Of a stretch of 64,000 bases of DNA, positions 1 to 8,515 are shown piece after piece. Each line of letters begins with the position of its first letter. Position 1 is the first letter of the stretch. Source of the stretch: Diplonema papillatum (lineage: Eukaryota; Euglenozoa; Diplonemea; Diplonemida; Diplonemidae); NCBI GenBank assembly GCA_030068145.1, contig JAPJBO010000581.1, forward strand, positions 81,561 to 145,560, read 5' to 3'. Made by a program: the position numbers and the translations under genes. The notes beneath the pieces are model-generated. The model was not told where the DNA came from, made no database searches, and was given only the letters and a program-made list of their open reading frames with translations.

Positions 1-1359
1 CTGCGCCTCCACCATGTCCCCTACTTCCCACCGGCCGCCCCTACATGAGGATGGGGTCGATGGCGGTGCGCCCTCACTGTCGCTCCCGTCAGTTGCCCAA
101 TCCACGACGCTCGGGCTCTCGCTGCTGTCCTCAGAGTCCTGCGCCAGGCGCAGCTTTGCCTTGGCTGGCGTTCCCTCTGCTGATCGGGATGCCTCCCGCT
201 TCGTTGCGACCTTAGGCCGCGGCTGGTTCGTGTCACGCTGCTGTCGTTTCTGCAGCTCCCGGACGTGTTGCTGCTCGTGCTTATCCCACTGTTCCTGCTG
301 CTCCTGTTGCACCCGTCCTCGCTCCTGCTCCTCTGCCGTGACCAGCTGCTCCTGTCGTCCCTGCAGATCCTGCTCCCGGACGCGTTGCTGCTCCTGTTCG
401 CTTCGGCTTTCCCGCTGCAGGTGCACCAATTGTTGTAGCATCTCATGTTGCAACTGCTGCTGGCGTTCCTGACGCTGCTCCTGCTCGGCCATCCACCGTT
501 GCTGGCGCGTCGTTTGCTCCTGTTGTTGCTTCTGTTGCTGCTCGTGTTGCTGACCGATTAGCTTTTGAAGATCAGTAAGGAACGCAGTTTGTGTTGTTCC
601 CAGTGTTTCTGCGTGGTGTACGATCGCCTCTTCCAGTCGGCGGTCCACTCTTTCGGTCAGGCGTCGCTCCATCTCGGCAAGTTCCTTCTTCAAGTGAGCT
701 AGCTGTGTCGCCCGTGGTGGCGACGCAGCTGCCTGTCCGGGTACTGGAACCGTTGCCGTCGCTGGTGCCGGTGCTGACGTTGCTTCTGGTGCTGCCCGTG
801 CCGCTGCGACCGACGCCGGCGCCGAAGCTGACGCGGGCGTCTGGTTCCCGTCTACCCACGTTGTATTCGCCCTGATGGGTGCGGCCGTTGTTCTCTCTCC
901 TTTCTGTTCCCGCCACTCGCGCTCCAACTGCAGCCCTCTCTCCCACCTGCGTACCCCTTCCTCTCGCCCGCAGAAGTCCAAGAACTCTTTCTTGGTGTAC
1001 TTCTCCCGCTTGTTCCTCGCGGTGGGGTCTGGGACTCGGCTGATGGGTGGTGGTGACGGTCTGATGGTGCACGTCCCACCCTCGCGCAGCTTGAACTCCG
1101 TGGCCGGCGGAGCTCCGGCTGCTCGCACCACTAATACACGCCCATTCCGGGGCAGTGCTACGACCTCGGCATCCCAAGGGAGCTGCTGCAGGAGGGACGT
1201 TGCTGCCTCCCTCCTGGTTCCTTCCGGCAGCGCTTTGATGTCGTACAGCGACATCGTTCTCCTCACGAGTGTGATTGTGGGGAGGGTTGGGTCCGGCTGT
1301 TGGCTGGTGCTCGCACCATTGACCGGGGGAGCCGCGTGGAGGCCGCCGGACCCTGCCAT
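1..1359 (-). CDS. Gln-rich coiled-coil ORF, gag-like (C-terminus off the left edge)
   Basis: The minus-strand frame whose codons start at position 3 is open from the in-frame stop at about 1483 to the window edge. Its first ATG is at 1359, and a second in-frame ATG at 1254 begins MSLYDIKALPEG. It encodes about 453 residues here without a stop. The N-terminal third is globular and contains KYTKKEFLDFCGREEG. It is followed by an Ala/Pro-rich linker, then a long Gln/Glu/Arg heptad-like region (roughly residues 250-390, QEQQQK- and RQERQQQ-like) predicted to form coiled coil, then an acidic Ser-rich tail. No known domain is certain. The layout resembles gag or ORF1 proteins of retroelements, which is inference. 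The frame was established codon by codon, and other frames in the interval are broken. Confidence 0.55.
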   Translation of the reverse strand, partial: MAGSGGLHAAPPVNGASTSQQPDPTLPTITLVRRTMSLYDIKALPEGTRREAATSLLQQLPWDAEVVALPRNGRVLVVRAAGAPPATEFKLREGGTCTIRPSPPPISRVPDPTARNKREKYTKKEFLDFCGREEGVRRWERGLQLEREWREQKGERTTAAPIRANTTWVDGNQTPASASAPASVAAARAAPEATSAPAPATATVPVPGQAAASPPRATQLAHLKKELAEMERRLTERVDRRLEEAIVHHAETLGTTQTAFLTDLQKLIGQQHEQQQKQQQEQTTRQQRWMAEQEQRQERQQQLQHEMLQQLVHLQRESRSEQEQQRVREQDLQGRQEQLVTAEEQERGRVQQEQQEQWDKHEQQHVRELQKRQQRDTNQPRPKVATKREASRSAEGTPAKAKLRLAQDSEDSSESPSVVDWATDGSDSEGAPPSTPSSCRGGRWEVGDMVEAQ

Positions 1360-1412
1360 TATATTGTTGTCTTCGGTATATTTTTGGCTTTCGTGTTCCC
1401 TCTCAATTCCCC

Positions 1413-1433
1413 CTGTGTGTGTGTGTGTGTGTA
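1413..1433. repeat. (GT)n microsatellite
   Basis: A run of about ten GT units lies just upstream of the first ATG of the leftward gag-like ORF. It could belong to that ORF's leader or promoter region, but nothing in it shows a function. Confidence 0.8.
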
Positions 1434-1472
1434 CCGGTGTGTCGAAGGGAAAAAGATAGTACGTGCTGATGG

Positions 1473-1558
1473 CGTACTGATTTCAGCACGTGTACACGTA
1501 CTGATTCAGCATGTGTACAAAAAGAAACTAAAAAGAATAACGTGCTGAAATCAGTACG
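1473..1558. repeat. Perfect 18-bp inverted repeat in a palindrome-rich patch
   Basis: CGTACTGATTTCAGCACG at 1473-1490 is exactly the reverse complement of 1541-1558, with a 50-nt spacer. The spacer and flanks repeat shorter versions (ACGTGCTGAT, ACGTACTGATTCAGCATG, CAGCATGCTGAACG). This resembles a transposon end or a recombinase-binding region near the start of the leftward gag-like ORF, but no mate copy is seen in the window. Confidence 0.7.
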
Positions 1559-1579
1559 TTCAGCATGCTGAACGTAAGG

Positions 1580-3546
1580 CCTGTGCGCAGCTAGTTCACA
1601 CCACGGCAGCAGTTGCTCAGTGCAGAGAGAATGTTCAGCAGACACGGCCCGACTTGCTTACCGCCGTTGGGGCTTGCGTGCCCTCGCTTGAGTTCAAAAA
1701 TTGCACTGAGCAAAACCGGGGTTAAAAGCTGGACCCGCATCGCCCCAAACCCTACCAAATACGCCCGGGACCCCGTGCACCCCTGTATACTAGCTTTGTA
1801 GGCCGGGGGGGACGTGACGAGTTTATAGACTCTAAAGACACCCGAAAGCTGCAGTTCTGTTTGTCCAAAGAGTACACATGAGGCGGCAGGTCCCTGATGG
1901 ACAAATGGTGGGGAGAGAAATTAACAACAAACATGGATTTTGTTTTGTAGCATCATCTGCTGTCTTATTTTTGTATTCGCAGCTGCCCGTTGTTCGGCGT
2001 ATTATTGCGCGTCTTCCCCGACGCATGAAGGCCGATCTGGACATGTACGACACCAGGCAATCCAATACTAGATCTGTTGGAGGACAGACAGTGTCCACAG
2101 TCGCTGCTCCGCTGGTCAAGTTGCGAAGTCGATATGTATACATGAGACCGCGTTTTCACGGAAGAGCAGGGGGTTTTCCCTGCCAAATTTGTTTTTGCCC
2201 GGCGGCTTTTCTTCCTCCTGGCATACCTTCTTTCCAACAACAAAAAACCGTACACCGCGAGAGTAGGAGAAAGTAGAAAGGGAAACTAGAGTTTTCATCT
2301 GCAAATGCTCACGATCAGAAGGTCCTACTTGGGCGGTGCAGTTTCCTCACACATTGCATGTGGCTAAAAAAAAGGTTTCAGGAACACGGCTGGCAAAAAG
2401 GCTTTTTTCTTCAAATCTCCAAACGAATTTTTACATGTGTGCCCACTGGAAGGAGTAGAGGACCGCGTGAGGCCTGTGGCTGGGCGGAGTGTAGGACCCG
2501 GCAAGGTCAGGATTCAGCGAGGTCGCGAGGCAGGATCGACGGATTGCACGGACCACCTGCAAGAGGCAAGAGAGACCTAGAAAACTCGTGAAAACTCAAA
2601 CAAAAGCTAACATGCCGGGAGTGAAGCGCCCCGACCAGGGGAAGGAAAGCCACCGAAAAAACTGAAGCGCCACATTGTTTGACATAGGCCTGCCAACGCC
2701 AGTAACCGAAGTAGGGAGCCTCTACGAAGATGTCAACGACCTCGAAGAACTTCAAACATGTGAAGCTGGGTTTGACAGTCCTGAAGACAGTCCGGAAGGC
2801 CGGTTGGTCTTCGACCGGCAGCCTTCAGCAATGGCAGGCCGGGGTCCCTCCGTTTCAGCAGGGACTTTGCCAGGTCTCTGAAACGGGCCGGCGCGAGGAC
2901 GCCATCGAAGCAGGTGTTGCCGGTGAAAAAATACGTAGTTTTGCTTTATTAGTTACTTGCTAGTTGTCGAAAGACGAGTTGCATCAGCCGTTCGACTGGA
3001 AGCGGATCCAGGGCGCCGTAGTGCCGAGGCTGCTGAGAGATTCCGCGAGGTCAACCTCGGGCTTTACGTCATAGCCGCCCCAAACGCTGCTTAGCATTGG
3101 CCTGGCAAGGCGCCGCATGTGTATGACAGGTGGAGCAGACAGGTAGCTTGCCCCACCTGGTTGCGTTACCTGAACCTTTCCGCAAAATTAAGCAGGTAGG
3201 GCCGCTGCCATACCTGGCTGCCCTGGCACGACAACTCTGACCGAGCTCCACGATTCGGCGTGGAAGAGGGTCCCCGCGGGTTTTCCCTGAGGATACGAGG
3301 TGCTCGGCACACACAATCAAGAGCGGGGTCCCAACTTGGTCCGACCAGCGTATTGCAACACTCGAGAGTTGGCGACGCACAGTGAGCTGGATCGTATTTC
3401 AAGTTCCCGGGCAACTAGCAACTGAACAACAGGCTGCAGCCCCGCCTATATTTTTGGCACTTAGAGTAGTAGAACTGGTTTTATTCACTGAAGTGTGGCA
3501 GAAGCGCCAGAAACAAAAGCGCCGCCATTAGACGACGTAGATAAGC
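1580..3546. other. Intergenic stretch without a supportable gene
   Basis: All six frames are broken into short ORFs with no recognisable motif, and composition is mixed. I see no tandem repeat or transposon terminus. Small exons of an unrecognised gene cannot be excluded. Confidence 0.5.
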
Positions 3547-3572
3547 GGACTACCCGGTAAACCGGGTAGTCC
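3547..3572. repeat. Perfect 12-bp stem hairpin
   Basis: GGACTACCCGGT (3547-3558) is followed by AA and its exact reverse complement (3561-3572). It lies 51 bp beyond the stop codon (3623) of the minus-strand exon, so it could act in 3' end formation of that gene or be a foldback relic. Only the symmetry is observed. Confidence 0.6.
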
Positions 3573-3622
3573 CCTTCGTTTCTCGGAAGCTTTTTGTGCC
3601 TAATACCCCTCAACGACTTTCG

Positions 3623-3942
3623 TTATTTTTCGAAAGAGAACTGGGCTCTAAATTTGCCCCTTTGCTGGATGAGTACCGAGATACTACTTGCGCCTTTGAT
3701 GTCTTCCTCTGGATCAACTTCAACATCTTGCATCAGTCTGCGGGTTGCTTGGTTGAAAATGCTCGCTCGTTCACGACCATTGTTGCAGTTCTTACAAGGC
3801 CAATAGGGCCAGTTTCCCTTCCCTTGCACTTCCCAATCAGTCAGGTCTTGTCCACAGGCACATCTTATACCGTCTGGGAAAATCCCATCGGAGCCCTCTT
3901 GCCCCACGTTTGCCCCAACCGGCTGCCAGGGTGAACTTCTCC
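3623..3942 (-). CDS. Probable terminal exon with CxC...CxxC motif
   Basis: This minus-strand frame is open from 4003 to a stop at 3623. A plausible acceptor (ATCTATTTAG) would start the exon at 3942 in phase 1. The peptide contains RCACGQDLTDWEV and then WPCKNCNNGRER, giving a C-x-C...C-x2-C arrangement that may bind zinc, followed by an acidic segment and a short basic end (RAQFSFEK). It lies just downstream of the coiled-coil exon at 4360-5058, whose donor is also phase 1, so the two join without breaking frame. Function is unknown. Coding status rests on open frame and splice phase only. Confidence 0.4.
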
Positions 3943-4359
3943 CTAAATAGATCTGTCGTTGCGGTTTTCTTCGGAACCGGACCCCGAGACTACTGGAAAG
4001 ACTTTATCCCGTGAGAATACGCTTTAATAAAAGTATCTTGACATTTCCTTGGAAAAGAGGTGAGATCAAAGTTGGGGAATCGACGACGAAGGGGGGACGA
4101 TGGTGTCTGCCCGCGGCAAACAACAAACACTGTGTTCTTGAGTGGATGCATATTTTCCATTCTTCTTCTTCTATTGTTCTAGCTGAGAAAGGCTTGAAGC
4201 TGGACAGATGCTCTCTCCAGTTGAGCATGGAGAAAGCTATGAGAATAGCTCATGAGAAGACGCGTCCATTGGCTGGGATGGAGAAAAGGGAAGGGGCTGT
4301 TGGAGAAAAGAAAGACAACGGAGAGAGAGTAAAACAAGCATGGGTAGGGGAGTTCATAC

Positions 4360-5058
4360 CAATTTGCATCCGATACGCAGCGACTTCCTCTTCAAGCACT
4401 TCAATTTTAGCCTCGTACGACGGGTCACCTTCGGCTGTTTCTTGACCGTCCGGCGATGTCGAGGGTAGGTGGTACTGGCTGAACTCGGCTTTTCTTGCTT
4501 CAACGCGCGCTTCGTAACTTTGTTTACGTGCTTGTTCCAGCTGCTTCAATTTTTGTTCTTCGGCTATGCGTGACTTCTCGTTCTTCTTTTGTAAAACACG
4601 GTCTTTTGCGGAGAGTGCTGCTGGCTGGGTACCTGGTTGGGACGCAGACCGCGGCGGCCGAGGAGGCACCAACAACTCGGAGTTGGTAGGACAACACTCG
4701 TTGTCACTATGACTCCGTGCGTGGGCTCCTTGACGGTCATTCATTTGCTCGTGCAGATGGTCAATCTGCTTGGAAAGCGCTTCTGTGTGATTGTCAGCCT
4801 CCCGCTTCAACCGTCGAATTGTGTTATCCCGCCTGATAACGGTGTCGTCTCCATTTGCCTTAGGGCTTGCTTTGGCGGGAGGGCTGCTGTAGCCTTGCCG
4901 TCGCTCTGAAAGCACTTCCAACGTCTTTTCCTTCTTGCGTTTGTCTGCGTTCTTTTGACGTAGGCTCTGCAGCTCCGAAGCGATACGGCTTTCTCGGCGC
5001 TCAGGCGGCGGAGCCTTGGTCGGCTCATCAAGGCTAATACCGAGCAGAGCTAGTTGAT
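4360..5058 (-). CDS. Coiled-coil exon (candidate middle exon of the NEK gene)
   Basis: The minus-strand frame is open from a TGA near 5073 to beyond a good donor (ATTG|GTATGA, exon end 4360). A phase-1 acceptor CACAAACAG gives an exon start at 5058. The 233 codons are rich in Lys, Glu, Gln and Arg, with helical segments around RIASELQSLRQKNADKRKK, LKREADNHTEALSKQIDHL and RIAEEQKLKQLEQARKQSYE, separated by a Ser/Pro linker. There is no catalytic domain. NIMA-related kinases often carry such coiled coils after the kinase domain, and this exon's incoming phase equals the outgoing phase of the NEK exon at 23291-24146 on the same strand. That linkage is inference. The exon itself is fairly convincing. 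Confidence 0.5.
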
Positions 5059-5557
5059 CTGTTTGTGCAGTGGTTCGAGATCAGAAACGTCTAAGATGAA
5101 TTTGTGTGACCTTTGTCGAACACGAAGCGCGCGCAAGGCTAAGACTTTCACTGCATCCACACAGCCCACCACAGCATCGAGCAGGAAAGTGCAGGTGCCA
5201 GTGTCTTGACTCTGCTTGCTTCGGTAGCGCAGAATTCGCGTCGTCCCTCCTGCCGCTCTTAATTTATAGGCTCTTTATTCGCGCGCTCTTAATTAGCGGG
5301 GGTTTTAATTTATGAATAATTATTTTTTCATCGGCCCGAAGATTTTGGGCTGAAATTAATTAATTTCGTCCCGACACTTTGAAACTGAGGTACTGCCGGT
5401 ACAGTACACGGTACGGTACAGACGGTACGGTACAGACAGGACGGTACGGTGTCTTTAGGAGCTAGAACGTTGTCAGGCCGAAAACGTAAAAGAAAAATGG
5501 CGAAAGACTCGCTAACTGCAGGGCAAAAACGTTGGTGAAGAGTACGGCCGAGATAAC

Positions 5558-5767
5558 ATGCAGGGTCAGAACCTTGTGTCTTTTTAAAACGCTCCCGCGG
5601 AGCCGATGGACCCCAAAAAAAAATGTTGGAAAAAAAAGATTTTGCTCAACTTCCTCAAAAATTACTGCAGAGTTTGTTCCAAACTTTTAAAATTCAAAAA
5701 CCCCATTTTTTTTCTGGAAATTCTTTTTTTGCCATTTTCAAAAAGACACAAGGTTTTGACCCTGCAT
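5558..5767. mobile_element. 210-bp MITE with 6-bp target duplication (GATAAC)
   Basis: The ends are inverted repeats starting ATGCAGGGTCA and continuing ACCTTGTGTCTTTTT. They are flanked by GATAAC at 5552-5557 and 5768-5773. The corresponding place in pogo copy B (around 16545) has a single GATAAC and no insert, so this is a direct filled/empty-site comparison. The interior is AT-rich and non-coding. A second complete copy is at 55134-55351 and a truncated one begins at 22653. A 6-bp duplication fits few superfamilies (for example IS3EU or Dada), but no transposase is present to decide. Confidence 0.85.
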
Positions 5768-5806
5768 GATAACGTTAGCGGGAAAAGGGGGGAAAGGCTT
5801 GCCAGT

Positions 5807-7073
5807 TCACTCGTCCTTAACCCTCTGCGCTTCAGGCTCGCCCTCAGCAGACGCTTCGAGGGTTCGTTTCTTCGCGAAGAAAGAGTTCAGTGTTGGTTGA
5901 TTCTTCGGAGGGGGTTTCGCCTTCGACGGAGGGCGCCCTGGTCCGCGTTTGCCCGGAGGCTTTGCAGCAGGCTGCGTTGAACGTGTCGCGGGCACTGCCG
6001 CTGGGGCCATCTCTTGGCTTGAGATTGGCAAGGTGATGTCAGAATTGCCTTCCTCCTCAACAGTCTCGACAAGATCCTTGTCCCAGTTTTTCTCCTCGTC
6101 GTAGAGGGCTTTGTACTTGTCAAACACGACAGTGATGGGGGCTCCTTTTGAGTCCACGGGTTGCTGAAGACCGAGTGCTCGGTGCACACCAGAGGCGGCC
6201 CATGAGTACACGACGGATTCACGGTTCAGGCGGTCAATAGCTTGAGCAAGGCACTGGTACTTGACGTGGCGCTTGTAGGGTAATTTTCCCCATGGTGCTA
6301 CCCCACCGTTTTCTCCAGGTGGTGCCCGCTTCCCAGCCAGCACTTCGGCGGCGACTGACGGATCGTACTTGCTGACCGTTTCAGTCACAAAGTCGCTGTA
6401 GCCCTTCACAGCAAGCTTCTTGATGCACGCGATGATGAACTGGTCAGACGTGGGTGAGACTGCGAGGGATCATGTGCACGTTGATCCAGTCGGGAAAGAC
6501 GTCATCGTTACCAAGTTCGTGTTGCCGAGCATGGTCAATGAGCAGATGCACTTTCTTCTTCATCTCGGTCCGTCGTAGCTGCACGTACTCTGAAGCCGAG
6601 CCGCTTCATGTTTGTCTTTGCCCAGCTGTCAGAGAACACGTTGACCGCAGGGACTGGCTGGACATCGTCCTTCCGGAGTTTAAGCACCAGGCCGCGTGCC
6701 ATGGCACTGAATCGACCGGCGGTCAGTGCCCATCCGAGGTTGCGAGTTCGCGAGGTAAGGTCCAGCAGACGTCTTGCCTCGCTGTCGGTGAGAAGTCTTT
6801 TCGGTCCACGGCTTGCAGGGACGAAGTAGGTACCAGTTTCCTTCTTGTGCTTCACATACTTCGAAAGGGTGGCGGTTGAGACAGTGGGTGTTCTTTGTTC
6901 CATGCCCTCACGATGTCAGCCTGTACTCTCTCTCCTGCTTCGTCGGTCAGCTTCCGAATTTCATCCGCCGAAAGGACCATTCGTTCGGTAGCCGGCTTAC
7001 TCCCAAGTTCGACAACGCTGTCGTCAAGTGCCCTTTCGTCAACAGCCCTGAAGAGCTCAGGGACGGAAGCCAT
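5807..7073 (-). pseudogene. pogo/Tigger-like transposase, frameshifted and internally deleted
   Basis: Three minus-strand pieces in different frames make up one protein: 6852-7073 (N-terminus, MASVPELFRAVDE), 6535-6903 (CENP-B-type helix-turn-helix, with RLLTDSEARRLLDL and a FSDSWAKTNMKRLGF end), and about 5807-6580. The last piece holds a DDE-like segment, KKVHLLIDHARQHE, then VHMIPRSL, comparable to LLLDNAPSH...LPPNTT in DDE_1 transposases. The first part of the catalytic core (before LLIDHARQ) is missing. The C-terminus has an AT-hook (GPGRPPSK) and QPTLNSFF at 5876-5899, an exact match to the PCNA-binding PIP-box pattern QxxLxxFF. PIP boxes are known in pogo transposases. The several frameshifts mean no intact enzyme is made. 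Confidence 0.65.
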
Positions 7074-7185
7074 GATTTTAATTTGTGGGGTCCTGTTTAG
7101 TGAATTTCTAATTTATGAATAATTATTTAATTTTGGCTGTATTCATAAATTAGAAATTCATAAATTAAGAGCGGGACGGTAAGCA

Positions 7186-7337
7186 GTTTTCTGAAACATT
7201 CCTGGCCATACAAGCAGTTTGAAACATTGCTGGCCATATAAGCAATTTTGAAACATTGCTGGCCATATAAGCAGTATTGTGAAACATTGCTGGCCATATA
7301 AGCAGTATTTTGAAACATTGCTGGCCATATACTGAGC
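7186..7337 (+). repeat. 31-bp tandem satellite (CTGGCCATATAAGCAG type)
   Basis: About five units of roughly 27-31 bp, each holding GCTGGCCATATAAGCAG and TTTTGAAACATT. The same unit returns at 11977-12075, on the other side of the non-LTR cluster. It is adjacent to the right end of pogo copy A. Confidence 0.85.
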
Positions 7338-7417
7338 CAATTCACCTACCCCCCTAAAAGCGACTTGAGCTCGATTACACTCGATTACGCGTCGATTACA
7401 CTCGATTACACTCCCCG

Positions 7418-8515
7418 GCCCCGCCGTGCCTCACGGGGTACGAGATGAGGCCAATCTTCCGTGGTGGTACGGAGACGATGGAAGTGCTCGAGACGCAGCT
7501 GACGACGGCTCGGCACGAATTCAACGGCGAGGCGTGGGGGATGGATCTTTTCCCGACGTACGGAGGTGGAAGGGCGGAGCGTGCGGCGAGATGGGCGGTG
7601 TTCAACGACGCTACGGAGAAGAAGAAAGGCAAGAAGTCGGCAGTCGTCGGAGGGGATCCGTGGTACGTGCCGGAAGGGGTTCCCCGACACGAAAAGTGGG
7701 GTGAGCGGGTGTGCCACGAGCACCAAAAGGTGAAGTGCGACGTCTGCAAGCGCCGGGGCAAGTCGGTGGCGTGGTGCTGTAAGGCCCACCACAAGGAAGA
7801 CGACGGCCTTGCGGTGAAGTTCTGCGCGCAGCACCGCCTGACGCAATGCGCGACGTGCAAGACGATCGCGGAGTGCTGCCGCAACGGACACCACCGGTGC
7901 CTTGATCATGGCATGCCGACGTGTGCGCACTGCAGCCGGCTCGCGGATTTGCGGAGTCGAAGGCCCAAACTGTGCTGTCGGAAGGGGCACCACCGGGCGA
8001 CCGTGGCGAGAGGAGAAGAAGCAGCATCGAAGAAGAGGAAGGCGGAGCTGGAGGGCGCCGCGCCAGCGCCGAGACAGGCGAAGCGTGAGAACGTGGTGTT
8101 CATTCTGCAGGAAGCAGCAGAAGGCAAGCGAGAGCCCGCAACATCAACACCGACGTCAGCAGCGAAGGTCGGGAAGACGGCATCAACGCCAGCGAAGAAG
8201 CGGCAATCGGACTCCGCGGCGGAGCCGGTACCGAAAAGGCGCAAAGGACGCGTCGATGTGCCACGACCATCGCTCAGGCGCCGAGAAGCAGAAATCGACG
8301 CGCAACCGATGAACCTCGACGAGCAATCGAAGAAGAAGCGAAGCACCAAACGCGCGCCTGAGCGCGACGATCAAGACGAGCTAAAGAGGCGAAAGCATGA
8401 CACATCACGTGCGAAGAGATAACCGCGCCGTCGGCGATGCAGATTATCGCCACAGATTCTTTGCATTCTAATCCAAACGATTACACTCGATTACGATCGA
8501 TTACAATCGATCAGC
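7418..8515 (+). mobile_element. 5'-truncated non-LTR retrotransposon 3' end, copy L1
   Basis: Homology to copy L2 starts abruptly near 7418, directly after a run of CGATTACACT-like repeats at 7368-7412. It continues through the ORF (7445-8422) and a short 3' UTR (GCCGTCGGCGATGCAG...) and ends in another run of CGATTACA repeats near 8470-8512. The coding part corresponds to the extreme C-terminus of the non-LTR ORF2 type seen at the right edge of the window, through the shared segment leading into (G)APPCLTGYEMRPIFRGG. This is a 5'-truncated insertion of the classical target-primed type. Confidence 0.7.
7445..8422 (+). CDS. C-terminal domain of non-LTR ORF2: three CxxH/CxxC/CC/HH modules plus basic tail
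   Basis: 325 residues, open from ATG to TAA. Residues 90-183 contain three modules in tandem with the pattern C-x2-H-x4-C-x2-C-x(5-13)-CC-x(2-3)-HH. The residues are C90 H93 C98 C101 C111 C112 H115 H116; C127 H130 C135 C138 C144 C145 H149 H150; and C152 H155 C160 C163 C177 C178 H182 H183. Eight ligands per module could hold two zinc ions, similar in spacing to a compact B-box. The remaining 140 residues are Lys/Arg/Ala-rich with nuclear-localisation-like clusters (KKRKAE, PKRRKGR, KKKRSTK). It is the distal end of a larger ORF2 protein, so this truncated copy is unlikely to be translated by itself. Confidence 0.65.
   Translation: MRPIFRGGTETMEVLETQLTTARHEFNGEAWGMDLFPTYGGGRAERAARWAVFNDATEKKKGKKSAVVGGDPWYVPEGVPRHEKWGERVCHEHQKVKCDVCKRRGKSVAWCCKAHHKEDDGLAVKFCAQHRLTQCATCKTIAECCRNGHHRCLDHGMPTCAHCSRLADLRSRRPKLCCRKGHHRATVARGEEAASKKRKAELEGAAPAPRQAKRENVVFILQEAAEGKREPATSTPTSAAKVGKTASTPAKKRQSDSAAEPVPKRRKGRVDVPRPSLRRREAEIDAQPMNLDEQSKKKRSTKRAPERDDQDELKRRKHDTSRAKR

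Larger units (their letters stand above)
5240..7179 (-). mobile_element. pogo-like DNA transposon, copy A (longest copy)
   Basis: The right terminus (GGGACGG at 7173-7179, followed by TA) and the left terminus near 5240 share the inverted end CCGTCCCGCTCTTAATTTA, with AT-rich subterminal repeats (TTTATGAAT motifs). The left end carries a small insertion (TCCTGC) inside the terminal repeat. The element reads leftwards and holds transposase remnants (5807-7073). It is interrupted near its 3' end by a 210-bp MITE at 5558-5767. Copies B and C elsewhere in the window confirm the ends and suggest TA target duplications, as expected for the pogo/Tc1 group. Confidence 0.75.
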
